From: Arthrobacter sp. AQ5-06
GTDB taxonomy: Bacteria > Actinomycetota > Actinomycetes > Actinomycetales > Micrococcaceae
Assembly: GCF_003287955.1 (NCBI RefSeq)
Contig: NZ_QMKP01000009.1
Location: 113,474 to 177,473, forward strand
Length of the DNA: 64,000 bases
Direction of reading: 5' to 3'
Positions within the stretch are counted from its first letter, which is position 1. Every line of letters starts with the position of its first letter. Made by a program: the position numbers and the translations under genes. This document shows positions 1 to 8,236 of this stretch, piece after piece. Below the pieces are notes generated by a model. The model worked only from the letters and a program-made list of their open reading frames with translations, was not told where the DNA came from and did not search any database.

Positions 1-3000
1 CCAGCCGGTAGACCATCACATTCCGCGCCTGCCCGATCCGGTGCGTTCGGTCCACGGCCTGTGCCTCCGAGGCCGGGTTCCACCAGGGATCCAACAGGAA
101 CACGTAGTCGGCCTCGGTCAGGTTCAGGCCAAATCCGCCGGCTTTCAGCGAAATCAGGAAGACCGGCGCGCTGCCGTTCTTGAATTCGTTGACGACGTCG
201 GTACGGTTTCGGGTGCTGCCGTCGAGATAGCAGAACTCGATCTTCTCCTCCACAAGCCGCTCACGGACCTTGCCCAGGAAGCCGGTGAACTGGCTGAAGA
301 TCAGCGCCCGGTGACCCTCGGCCACCAGATCCTCCAGCTGCTCGAACAGCACATCCAGCTTGCTGGACCTCACGCCGGACAGCGACGGATCCACCAGGGA
401 CGCGTCCAGGCTGAGCTGGCGTAGCAGGGTCAGCGACTGGAAAATGGTGAACCGGTTCTTGTTCACGTCCTCGATCAGGCCCAGGATCTTCTGCCGCTCA
501 CGCTGGAGGTGCGTCTGGTAGACCTTCTGGTGGCGCGGGTTCAACACCACCTCCAGGATCTGCTCCTGCTTGGGCGGCAGGTCCTGGATGACCTGGTCTT
601 TGGTGCGGCGCATCATGAGCGGACGGACCCGACGGCGGAGCTTGTCCAGCTGCCCCTTGTCGCCGTTTTTTTCGACCGGCTTTTGGTAATACTCAGCGAA
701 CCGCTTGGGGCTCGAGAATAGTCCCGGCGCCACGATCGACGTCAGTGCCCAGAACTCCATGAGATTGTTTTCCAGCGGGGTGCCGGTGATGGCCAGTTTG
801 AAGGCCGCAGGGAGTTTCCGCGCGCACTGGTACGCCTTCGACTGATGGTTCTTCACGAACTGGGCTTCATCCAGCACCAGCCCCGCCCAGGTCTTGGAGG
901 CATAGGAATCGTAGTCGATCCGGAACAGCGCGTAGGACGTGATCACGATGTCCGCGCCGCCGAGTTCAACGGCCGCGTCCTGGCTGTTCTTGGCAAAGGT
1001 TTCGCTCACGATGCGAACCGTGAGGCCGGGAGCGAAGCGCGCGGCTTCCGCCGCCCAGTTGCCCACGACGCTGGTGGGGGCCACGACCAAAAAGGGAGTC
1101 CCGCCGTCGGGCGCTGGAACGTCGGGCGCTGGTGTTTCAGCACCCTCGGAGACAGACGCAGCCTGCTCCTTCGCGGCGCACATCAGGGCGAGGGCCTGCA
1201 CGGTCTTGCCCAGGCCCATGTCGTCGGCGAGGATCCCGCCCAGGCTGTGTCGGTACAGGAAGCTGAGCCAGTTGAAGCCTTCCAGCTGGTAAGGCCGCAG
1301 CTCCGCATCGAGCGAGGCAGGCAGCGGCAGCCCGTTGATCCCGCCTTCGAGCAGCCCGCCAACGGCCTCACGCCAGGCCGCGGCTTGCTCGTCCACGATG
1401 CCCAGCTGCGCGAGCTCGTCCCAGAGCCCGGCCTGGAAACGGCTGATCTGCAGCGGGGCGTCCGTGTTGTCCTGCAGCGAGCGGGCTTCCTCGATCAGGG
1501 CGCGCAGCTGGTGCAGTTCGGGGAGGTCCAGCGAGAAGTAGGCGCCGCTGGGCAGGAGCATTTTGGTCTGGCCGGCGGCCAGCGCGGAGAACACGGCCGC
1601 GAAGGACACCGGCTGGCCCTCGAGCGAAATCTGGATGCCAAGATCGAACCAGTCGCGCTGCTCCGTGGCCTTCGTGGAGATGGATACGACAGGCGCTTCC
1701 TCGGCCTCCCGGTAGTCGGCGATGTCCCCGGCAGTGTCCACTGAAACGTCCGGCGCGTTCCGGAGTTCGGGGAGGACGTCTTCGGTGAAGGCCAGCGTGT
1801 CCAGGCCGCTCAGTTCGGCGGACGCGGACAGGCGCGGCGTGCCCCAGCCGCCGGTGGCCGATTCGCCCAGGGCCGGAACAACGTTCCACGGCTGGCCGAT
1901 GCCCTCCAGGATGCGGGCTTCGGCGGTGTCGTCGCGGTAGCCGTGGTCGCCGGGGTGCCGCCACAGCGGTTGGGCGGTGACGAGGTTCCCGGACTTGTAG
2001 TGCCATTCCCAATGCAGCCGGACGCGGTGGTCCGCGCCGTAATTGGCCAGCAGGGAGAGAGTCGGGAGGGCCAGGGCGGGCAGCGCCACCGACTCATCCG
2101 TCGCCGTGACCCGGGCTGCCTGCTTGAGCTTCGGGTAGAAGCCGGTGAGGAAGCGCGTCTCGTCCTTCGCCGGAATATGCAGGGTGCTGCCGGCCGTGAC
2201 GAATGTCAGCAGTTCCTCGCTCAGCCCGCTTTCCAGCGGGGCCAGCGTGATCACGTTGTCCGCGGAAACGCCGGGCAGCGCCTCCCCGCCCGTGGTCAGG
2301 AAAATGCCGTGCGCGGGGCGGCCAATGGTCCCCACCGACGCCGGATCAACGTCTTCCCCCTCAACGGTGATGGTGGGCGCGAGCTCCAGCCCGCCGTCGT
2401 CGGCTGTTTTTGCCGCGACCTCCGGAGCCGCAGCGTCCCCACTCACGGACGAGCCGTATCGGCTCAAATTGAGTCCGACGGCGGCGGAGGACTCCGCGAG
2501 CCGCACCGGCTCAGTGCCGCGGCTGTGAACCAGGGCGAGGCCGATCTTTTTGGCGTCGGTGAGCAGGCTCCACAGGTTCTTCCCGGCGAACGTGTTCAGC
2601 CCCAGCCACAGCGCGGAGGAGTTATGAACCCGGTTGGCGGCGGCCGTGTGTGCGGCCAGGAACGCCTGCATCCATTCGATGTGCGCCTCGTTGCATTCGC
2701 GGCGGAAGTTCAGGTAGCTGAGGGTGTTCCAGGAGACGTCGCCGCGGATCCACTTGCCCTTGGCGCCCATGATCACGGGCCGGGCCTTGAGCTGGCGCAC
2801 GCTGCGGAGCGGGTCGCGGCGGCCTGTGTAGGAGAAGTGCGGCGCCGGTTCCTCGATCTCGAACTGAAGGGCCAGCGGGATGCCGCTGATGGACTGCGTG
2901 ATGCCGGGCTGCGAAATGAGAGGGCTCAGTGCCTGCTCCCAGTCGGCCAGGTCCAGGCTGACGGGTTGGCGGGAAAGCCGGGAAACTTCAGCCGGGGCCA

Positions 3001-3385
3001 GGAGCTGCACGCGGATGGCCGGATTGTCCTCGGCGGCGAACAGCAGCGCGGCCACGTGCTTGCAGTCCTTGCGGACAGGGCAGCTGCAGACGCCCACGGT
3101 GCAGCTCCAGCCGCCCGATTTCCGCACCAGCTTGGCCGTGGTGGAGTAAGGGACGTCGGCACCTCCCCGGACCTTGCCCAGCATCAGCCCGGTGGCGGCG
3201 TCGAACGACATTCCGGAAACCCGGCTGCCCATGGCATACGCCAACCCGGCCGCGAGCGAGCGGTCGTTAATGGCGGGGGTCTGTATTGCCAGTGCCGCAC
3301 TCTCGTCCGGTTGGGATGGCATGGTGCGCGCTACTTTCAGCTGGCCACGGGGGTGCCGTGTCCGATCGGAGGTTATCTGCTTCAT
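1..3385 (-). CDS. SWIM zinc finger / SNF2 family DEAD-type helicase (3' partial)
   Basis: The reading frame is open from an ATG at 3385 to the left edge of the window, about 1,128 codons, so the C-terminus is missing. A SWIM zinc finger (CxC-x5-CxH, Cys100, Cys102, Cys108, His110) is followed by a long linker. The SNF2 ATPase has Walker A DDMGLGKT near residue 723, DEAQ box LVLDEAQF near 838, and helicase motif VI (DRTHRIGQ) at the very edge. The family uses ATP to translocate on duplex DNA and remodel protein-DNA complexes; its exact bacterial role is unclear. A second in-frame ATG at 3322 (MPSQPDE) is a possible start, and neither start has a clear ribosome binding site. It diverges from an acidic DNA-mimic-like protein. 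Confidence 0.93.
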   Translation of the reverse strand, partial: MKQITSDRTRHPRGQLKVARTMPSQPDESAALAIQTPAINDRSLAAGLAYAMGSRVSGMSFDAATGLMLGKVRGGADVPYSTTAKLVRKSGGWSCTVGVCSCPVRKDCKHVAALLFAAEDNPAIRVQLLAPAEVSRLSRQPVSLDLADWEQALSPLISQPGITQSISGIPLALQFEIEEPAPHFSYTGRRDPLRSVRQLKARPVIMGAKGKWIRGDVSWNTLSYLNFRRECNEAHIEWMQAFLAAHTAAANRVHNSSALWLGLNTFAGKNLWSLLTDAKKIGLALVHSRGTEPVRLAESSAAVGLNLSRYGSSVSGDAAAPEVAAKTADDGGLELAPTITVEGEDVDPASVGTIGRPAHGIFLTTGGEALPGVSADNVITLAPLESGLSEELLTFVTAGSTLHIPAKDETRFLTGFYPKLKQAARVTATDESVALPALALPTLSLLANYGADHRVRLHWEWHYKSGNLVTAQPLWRHPGDHGYRDDTAEARILEGIGQPWNVVPALGESATGGWGTPRLSASAELSGLDTLAFTEDVLPELRNAPDVSVDTAGDIADYREAEEAPVVSISTKATEQRDWFDLGIQISLEGQPVSFAAVFSALAAGQTKMLLPSGAYFSLDLPELHQLRALIEEARSLQDNTDAPLQISRFQAGLWDELAQLGIVDEQAAAWREAVGGLLEGGINGLPLPASLDAELRPYQLEGFNWLSFLYRHSLGGILADDMGLGKTVQALALMCAAKEQAASVSEGAETPAPDVPAPDGGTPFLVVAPTSVVGNWAAEAARFAPGLTVRIVSETFAKNSQDAAVELGGADIVITSYALFRIDYDSYASKTWAGLVLDEAQFVKNHQSKAYQCARKLPAAFKLAITGTPLENNLMEFWALTSIVAPGLFSSPKRFAEYYQKPVEKNGDKGQLDKLRRRVRPLMMRRTKDQVIQDLPPKQEQILEVVLNPRHQKVYQTHLQRERQKILGLIEDVNKNRFTIFQSLTLLRQLSLDASLVDPSLSGVRSSKLDVLFEQLEDLVAEGHRALIFSQFTGFLGKVRERLVEEKIEFCYLDGSTRNRTDVVNEFKNGSAPVFLISLKAGGFGLNLTEADYVFLLDPWWNPASEAQAVDRTHRIGQARNVMVYRL

Positions 3386-3514
3386 CTTAGTTCGCCCGGC
3401 GGGAGCCTGAAACTTCGCCTGACGTTCACTTCCGCCTCAACACACTGCGGTCCGGGCCGACGTAGCGTGAAAGTGTCCTGAGCAGCACCGAAGCATTCAG
3501 CAGTGAGGAATCCC

Positions 3515-4366
3515 ATGACCATGAGCCAGAACCCTGTCGTCCTGACCAAGGCCAGCATCGATGCAGGCAGCGAGGAGGTTGTAGATACCAACGTTCACGT
3601 GGTGAACGCCATGTACGGGAAACTACTCGACGCCGGCGAGATCGCGCCCGCGGCGCTCGGCAGCTACTACGTGGACTTCTACGTCACGCAGTCTTTGGAG
3701 GGCGGCTTCGCCCAGTACGTGTTCACCGCGGACCGCGACGAGGTGGACCCGCTCATCCGCGAGGGCCTAGCGGGCATGGGCGCAACGGCCCACCTGGAGC
3801 TCTTCAACCGGACCGTTGAAGCGTTTGATGCCTTGTCTGAGGAAGACGAAGAGCGCTACCTCGACGGCGACCTGGACACCGAGGAAGAGTCCACCGACGC
3901 CGTGCGCACCATCGAGGAACTCGACGGCGAGTTCGAGGAACTGTTCGAAACCGAAAACGTCACCGCCCTCAACGCCGCCTGGCTCCTGCGCCAGGAGGGA
4001 CTGATGGTGCTCGACGAAGAAGAGCTCGACGCCTATATTGAGCGTCAGGTTGCGCTCATCCCCAACCTCGAGGAGCGCCAGGCCGCGGCCGACGAGGAAG
4101 CGCTGGAGGACGCCCCGGATTTCGAGGTCATCATCCGCGAACTGTGCGACATCGCCGGCTACACCCTGCAGAAGATCACCATGGGTGACCCCAACCACGT
4201 GCACGACGGCGAGAAGACGCTGGCCTGGCACTTCACCACGGACCACGGCGACTTCATCATGGTGGAGGACGACGAAGAGGCGTTCATGATCAACCCGGAG
4301 ACCCAGGAAATCGTGGCCGCTGTTGAGTTCGAGGAAGCGGACGACGACGAGATGATCGACGCGTAG
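3515..4366 (+). CDS. Acidic DUF4375/DMP19-like protein
   Basis: A protein of about 283 residues, extremely rich in Asp and Glu. Residues 20-110 resemble the helical DMP19/DUF4375 domain (pattern YVDFYVTQSLEGGFAQYVF, then GLAGMGATAHLELFNRTVEAF). In Neisseria, DMP19 is a DNA-mimic protein that titrates a DNA-binding repressor. The C-terminal half is a run of acidic helices ending in a small beta-like segment. ATG 3515 is preferred because GAGGA lies 5 nt upstream; a GTG at 3503 is in frame but lies within this signal. It is transcribed away from the SNF2 helicase. DNA mimicry is inferred from composition and weak pattern similarity only. Confidence 0.8.
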   Translation: MTMSQNPVVLTKASIDAGSEEVVDTNVHVVNAMYGKLLDAGEIAPAALGSYYVDFYVTQSLEGGFAQYVFTADRDEVDPLIREGLAGMGATAHLELFNRTVEAFDALSEEDEERYLDGDLDTEEESTDAVRTIEELDGEFEELFETENVTALNAAWLLRQEGLMVLDEEELDAYIERQVALIPNLEERQAAADEEALEDAPDFEVIIRELCDIAGYTLQKITMGDPNHVHDGEKTLAWHFTTDHGDFIMVEDDEEAFMINPETQEIVAAVEFEEADDDEMIDA

Positions 4367-4385
4367 GACCCTCACCTCGTTCCCG

Positions 4386-4431
4386 GGCCGGGTTCGTCGG
4401 GGTCGGTTGGCCGGGTTCGCCGGGGTCGGTT
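4386..4431. repeat. 23-bp tandem direct repeat
   Basis: Two adjacent 23-bp units, 4386-4408 and 4409-4431, differ by one base and lie just after the acidic gene. They are G/C-rich with a ggttcg/ggtcgg core. A third, degenerate start follows at about 4434. No function is apparent. Confidence 0.7.
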
Positions 4432-4452
4432 CACCCGGGTCGCCGGAAGAGT

Positions 4453-4484
4453 GCGGGGTCGCTGGAAATTTCCGGCGACCCCGC
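4453..4484. terminator. Near-perfect inverted repeat, probable terminator
   Basis: The arms gcggggtcgc and gcgaccccgc are extended inward by ggaaa/tttcc, giving a 32-bp palindrome with a single T-G wobble and almost no loop. It is followed by tccttt. It lies about 90 bp after the acidic gene's stop codon. Confidence 0.6.
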
Positions 4485-4684
4485 TCCTTTCCCGCGATTT
4501 CGACGGCGGTCGTTGCGGAGTGATCGCCATGCCTCGATGCCAGTGCGGTCCATGGGTCCGCAGCCGGGCCCTGGAAAGAAATTTAGGAGGCGCCGTAACC
4601 TTCCCGGTCCGGCCAGCGATGTAGGGGGTGATGGGTTCCTCACGGAGCCGGATCTGAATTGTTCTCTAGGTTTTGGAGTGTCAT
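4485..4684. other. Non-coding stretch before the exported Ala-rich protein
   Basis: I see no gene here. The last part carries a GGAG motif about 8 nt before the ATG at 4685. An inverted or promoter-like element could not be assigned with confidence. Confidence 0.4.
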
Positions 4685-5311
4685 ATGTCGTTGTTCACTG
4701 TTCTCGCCACCAGCAAAATCGCTGCCGGAGTTCTCGCCGCGGGCACCTTGGCCGTCGGTGGAACCGGCGTCGCAGCTGTTTCCGGCGCCCTCCCGGCCGA
4801 CGCGCAGCAGACCGCCCACGAGCTGCTCGGCGCCCCGGCCCCGAAGCTGGCCGCTGACGCCACCGAGTCGGCCTCCGCAAACGCTTCCGGCGATGCAGCA
4901 GTAACCGGCGAAGCAGCCGTCTCCGGCGATGAGGTCGCAGCCGAGGCCAACGCCTCCGCCGCCGCCGGCACCGCAGTGGACGCAGCAGGTGCCGCAGCCT
5001 TTGGCCTCTGCACCGCCTTCACCAACGGTGGACTGAACGAAGCCTCCGAGGGATTCTCGTCGCTGGTCATCGCCGCCGAGGGCGAAACCAATGTTGACAC
5101 CTTCTGCGCCGATGTCGTTGCGCAGGGTGCCGCTTCCGCTGACGCCGACGCTGCTGGCGAGGGTTCTGCCGCCGCCAAGGCTGAGCGCCCCGAGCTGCCT
5201 GCTGTCCCCGCCGTACCGGCAGTTCCGGGTGTCGACGGCGAGCCTGCCGTTCCTGCTGTTCCCGCCGTGCCGGGCAACGTTGTAGACGTTCCGGCCGTTT
5301 CGGGCCGCTAG
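4685..5311 (+). CDS. Exported Ala-rich protein with PAVPAVPAVPG repeats
   Basis: A protein of 208 residues. An N-terminal hydrophobic segment (residues 8-38, AAGVLAAGTLAVGG) acts as signal or anchor. An Ala/Glu/Ser-rich middle contains two cysteines (LCTAF and TFCADV) that could form a disulfide. The C-terminus carries repeated PAVPAVPAVPG units. I do not recognise a family. The composition suggests a secreted or envelope-associated protein. It lies directly upstream of a sigma-factor gene on the same strand, separated by a hairpin, and may be part of that stimulon. ATG 4685 is preferred because of the GGAG upstream. Confidence 0.8.
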   Translation: MSLFTVLATSKIAAGVLAAGTLAVGGTGVAAVSGALPADAQQTAHELLGAPAPKLAADATESASANASGDAAVTGEAAVSGDEVAAEANASAAAGTAVDAAGAAAFGLCTAFTNGGLNEASEGFSSLVIAAEGETNVDTFCADVVAQGAASADADAAGEGSAAAKAERPELPAVPAVPAVPGVDGEPAVPAVPAVPGNVVDVPAVSGR

Positions 5312-5329
5312 GACCTGCTCAGCTAGTCT

Positions 5330-5373
5330 GGACTGCGGGAACCGGCTCCGGACGGACCGGATTCCCGCAGTCC
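5330..5373 (+). terminator. Hairpin after the exported protein gene
   Basis: Arms ggactgcgggaa (5330-5341) and ttcccgcagtcc (5362-5373) are perfectly complementary, with ccgg/ccgg continuing the stem. There is no clear T-run. It separates the exported-protein gene from the sigma-factor gene. Confidence 0.55.
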
Positions 5374-5467
5374 ATATGGCAGCCAGATAGCTGACCGACA
5401 GCAGCGGAGCACACCGCGCCGAATACCGGGATGAGCGAGTCCGCTGCCCGGGATGGAGGAGCCACTG

Positions 5468-6031
5468 GTGCTAGACACTTTGGCCGAAGAAGACATAGAT
5501 ACATTTGCAGACACCGCCGGCGCTGATCCGGCTGTGCTCTTCGGCGCTGTCTATCGAACCTTTTCCGGAGCAGTCCAGGGCTACCTCGTGGCCCGCGGCG
5601 TGGATGATCCCGAGGCTGTCACCCAGGACGTGTTCCTGGCGTTTTTCCCGAAGATTAGTGAGCTGACCGGCGGGCTGCAGGGCGCCAAGTCGTTGGTGTT
5701 TTCCATCGCCCACGCCAGGATGGTGGATTACTACCGGCGGGTTGAACGCCGGCCGGACTTCACTCCGTACGACCCCCTGCAGGACGGGCGCAGTACGGCG
5801 TCCGCGGAGGACCACGCCTTGGGCCACAGCGGCGGCGCGGCTGCCCTGCTTGAAGGCCTCGCCGATGACCACCGCGAGGTCCTGGCCCTGCGGGTCGTGG
5901 CGGACTTATCCATCGAACAGGTGGCCGGCATCATGGGCAAGTCCCAGGGTGCCATCAAGCAGCTCCAACGCAGGGCGCTGCAAAACCTCAAGGACCAGAC
6001 TCTTAGAAGAAACCAGGCAGACCATGAGTGA
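5468..6031 (+). CDS. ECF-like sigma-70 family RNA polymerase sigma factor
   Basis: A protein of about 187 residues with the two-domain ECF layout. Region 2 is at the N-terminus (VFLAFFPKI, then KSLVFSIAHARMVDYYRR). A variable linker follows, then region 4 with a helix-turn-helix (LADDHREVLALRVVADLSIEQVAG scanned as separate motifs, then IMGKSQGAIKQLQRRAL). It directs RNA polymerase to its own promoter set. GTG 5468 is preferred because GGAGGAG (5455-5461) sits 6 nt upstream; the in-frame ATG at 5453 overlaps this signal. It overlaps the next gene by 8 nt, indicating translational coupling. Confidence 0.9.
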   Translation: MLDTLAEEDIDTFADTAGADPAVLFGAVYRTFSGAVQGYLVARGVDDPEAVTQDVFLAFFPKISELTGGLQGAKSLVFSIAHARMVDYYRRVERRPDFTPYDPLQDGRSTASAEDHALGHSGGAAALLEGLADDHREVLALRVVADLSIEQVAGIMGKSQGAIKQLQRRALQNLKDQTLRRNQADHE

Positions 6032-6851
6032 CACCGCAGGCTCACCCAACGGTTCCCGCGAGGACGTGTCTGTTGACCGGCTGCTGCTGGAGGCAGGGCT
6101 GGACGACGACGGCGGCCTCCGCCGCGTTCTGCTGGAGCTCCATGCGCTCGCAGCCGAGCAGCCGGTGCCCTCCGATGCAGTCGCCGCGCTCATGATGCCT
6201 GCGGTGAAACAGACTTCGGACCAACGGGCAGCCACCCGCCACCTTGCGGTGGTTCCCGCAACGGCGGCGGTGCCTGGAACGGCTGTTGTCCCGCAGTTCC
6301 CTGAAACCGTTGCTTCCCCTCGGTCAGAGCCCGTGGTAGCCCCCGCTGGGGACCCTGCGGTGGCGACCGACGAGCTCGCCGCCCGCCGCCGTGCCAGGCG
6401 CCGGATCACCCTCACCACGCTGTCCGTGGCCGTTTCGCTGGCGACCGGCGGCGCTGTTGCCGTTGCCTCCGACCAGGGGATCAGGGATTCCATCGGCCAG
6501 GTCAACCAGGCAGTTACATCTTTCGTGTCCACCGGTGGCGGCCGGCCTGCCCCCGCGCCGGTGGAGACCCCGGCTCCGGGACCGGTCCAGCCCGGCGTCC
6601 CTGCCGTAGGGCCCACCGGGCCGGCTGTCACTGTGCCGGTTCCGGCCGCTCCGGGATCCGGTTCCGGCCAGGCCACGCAGCACGCTCCCGCCCCATCGGG
6701 TTCAGCGCCGGCAGTTCCCCTGCCAGATCTTCCCCTACCTGAAAACGTCACGCCGGGTGCGCCGGGTGGGCCGCTGAACGGCGAGGGACAGCCCCCGGCT
6801 CTGCCCCTGCCGCCCACGCCTCCAGTCCCGCTGCCCGGCGTCCATCCCTAA
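6024..6851 (+). CDS. Membrane-anchored Pro-rich protein, candidate anti-sigma partner
   Basis: A protein of 275 residues. The cytoplasmic N-terminal half (1-125) has a helical segment (DRLLLEAGLDDDGGLRRVL). An Arg-rich stop-transfer patch (ARRRARRRI) is followed by one transmembrane helix at about residues 133-152. The last 115 residues are a Pro/Gly/Ala-rich extracytoplasmic tail. No zinc-binding HxxxCxxC motif is present, so it is not a classical ZAS anti-sigma factor. The 8-nt overlap with the sigma gene and the topology suggest it holds that sigma factor at the membrane; this is inference. Confidence 0.75.
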   Translation: MSDTAGSPNGSREDVSVDRLLLEAGLDDDGGLRRVLLELHALAAEQPVPSDAVAALMMPAVKQTSDQRAATRHLAVVPATAAVPGTAVVPQFPETVASPRSEPVVAPAGDPAVATDELAARRRARRRITLTTLSVAVSLATGGAVAVASDQGIRDSIGQVNQAVTSFVSTGGGRPAPAPVETPAPGPVQPGVPAVGPTGPAVTVPVPAAPGSGSGQATQHAPAPSGSAPAVPLPDLPLPENVTPGAPGGPLNGEGQPPALPLPPTPPVPLPGVHP

Positions 6852-6893
6852 GCGGTCCATCCGTAAGCGGTTCATCCGCAAACGCCTGAACTG

Positions 6894-7193
6894 TCAGTAG
6901 CCTGACGCCGCTGTCCGGATCATTTCCCCGGCCGGGGTGGCCAGATACCAGACGTCCTTGACGCCCTGCCCCAGGACGTCGCCGGGATTCTTGTCCTGTT
7001 GGTAGTAGTACAGCGGCAGTCCATTCAGGGTCACCTGCTTGGCCCCGTCCGGCGTCGTGATTGTCCCGAGCGTGCCGGTGTCCCTTTCGGCGACAGGCGT
7101 GGACGCGGTGGTGAGGAGCGGTGACCACGCGGTCAGGCACGCCCCGGTACAGGCACTGGTGAACGCCTCTGAGCTGCACCACCTGCTGGGCGC
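6894..7193 (-). pseudogene. C-terminal remnant of a COG4315 secreted-repeat lipoprotein
   Basis: Reading down from 7193, the frame encodes the end of a COG4315/PF03640 protein: CTGACLTAWSPLL, TPDGAKQVTLNGLPLYYY and DVWYLATPAGEMI, ending at TGA 6896-6894. The family has tandem repeats of this kind after a lipoprotein signal. Here the frame is closed upstream by TAG at 7196-7194 and no start codon, signal peptide or first repeat is present. The remnant overlaps, on the other strand, the 5' end of the broken anti-sigma gene. That arrangement suggests a deletion joined two once-separate genes. Confidence 0.75.
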
Positions 7194-7706
7194 CTACGTG
7201 CTCGGCGGGCTTGACCCCGCGGATTCGCAACGTTTCGAAGGCCACCTCGAGTCCTGCGCGGACTGCCGGGCCGAACTCGCCGAGCTCGAAAGCCTGCCGG
7301 CCCTGCTGGACGCGCTTCCCGTCCCGGACGCGGTGGCGCTCACCGGGAGCGCCCGCCCGGGCTGGCCCCCGAGCCAGCCAGTTCAGTGCCCCGCGCGGTC
7401 CTCGAAGAACTGGCCACCCGGCGTCGTAAATTACGACGCCGGTGGGCGGCGCTGGTGGGCGCCGTCGCCGCCGCATGCCTCGCCTTGGGCCTGGCCGTGA
7501 ACGGCAGCAAACTGCCGCTGGACGGGACTCTCTCGCTCTGGATCCGGGACCGCGACGGCGGCGAGGACCGGGCATGTGCCTGGACCGCCACGCCCAGCGG
7601 GAAGGTGAAGGTCATGGGCGCCACGCCCGTTCAGCTGGCCAGCATCGCCAGCCTGGAACTGCGTGATGAAACCCAGCAGGCCGTTGCTGTCATCATGGTG
7701 CCGTGA
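7159..7706 (+). pseudogene. Frameshifted zinc-finger anti-sigma factor (RskA-like)
   Basis: The first frame (GTG 7159) encodes a ZAS domain with HLESCADC (H-x3-C-x2-C) and then runs into unrelated residues and a stop near 7500. The correct continuation lies in another frame from about 7350: PRAVLEELATRRRKL, one transmembrane helix (WAALVGAVAAACLALGLAV), then an RskA-type extracytoplasmic domain (DGTLSLWI through QQAVAVIMVP). A single missing base within the G/C runs near 7350-7370 would restore one protein of about 183 residues. No sigma-factor gene precedes it, which is unusual for this family. A sequencing error cannot be excluded. Confidence 0.75.
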
Positions 7707-7721
7707 TCCCTTTGCCGGTGA

Positions 7722-8204
7722 TCACGGTGTTTGCAGCGCGCGGAACTCGGCCACCAGCCCGGGGTCCTCGCAGGCCACGGCAAACGCTTCGATCCTCTTA
7801 TTGATCTCACGGCCCAGGAGCCAGGCGCCCATCCGCTCCGCCACCGGCCGCAACCAGGCCGGGCGGCACGAAAAGGTGTACTTCCAGACGGCGCGGGTGC
7901 CGCCGTCGTCCGCGGTGAAACGCCAGCCGCCACCGAAATTCCCGAAGAACCACGGTCCGGACACCATGGTCATGCCCACGTTCTTGGGTGGTGCATACGA
8001 AACGTACTCACTCACCATCACCAGGCCCAGGCGGGACACGGTCCGTGTCCGGACGCCCTTCGCGGCGGACGTTGCGCTGTTCAGGAAACCTTGGGCAGAG
8101 ATGAACGGGTCCCATTTCAGCCGGAACGCACCGGTGGTCTGGGAGAGGGCAAAGACTGTCTCCGGATCGAGGCGGATGTGGCGTGCGGCGCGTACCTGGG
8201 GCAT
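7722..8204 (-). CDS. SRPBCC family protein
   Basis: A protein of 160 residues with the SRPBCC (START/polyketide-cyclase-like) pattern. The N-terminus is RHIRLDPETVFALSQ. Central strands follow (GVRTRTVSRLGLVMVSEYVSY, GTRAVWKYTFS). The long C-terminal helix is EINKRIEAFAVACEDPGLVAEF. The fold binds hydrophobic ligands, and no ligand can be named here. It lies tail to tail with the broken anti-sigma gene. Confidence 0.8.
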   Translation of the reverse strand: MPQVRAARHIRLDPETVFALSQTTGAFRLKWDPFISAQGFLNSATSAAKGVRTRTVSRLGLVMVSEYVSYAPPKNVGMTMVSGPWFFGNFGGGWRFTADDGGTRAVWKYTFSCRPAWLRPVAERMGAWLLGREINKRIEAFAVACEDPGLVAEFRALQTP

Positions 8205-8236
8205 GGACCCACCCTAAACCCGGGTGGGCTGGTGAC

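Noticed and set aside
1943..3481. Plus-strand frame of 512 codons opposite the SNF2 helicase
   Set aside because: The minus strand carries a continuous helicase with SWIM and SNF2 motifs; the plus frame is its shadow.
4386..4431. Treating the 23-bp tandem repeat as an attachment site or origin
   Set aside because: Only two units, no integrase, no DnaA boxes and no GC-skew evidence available.
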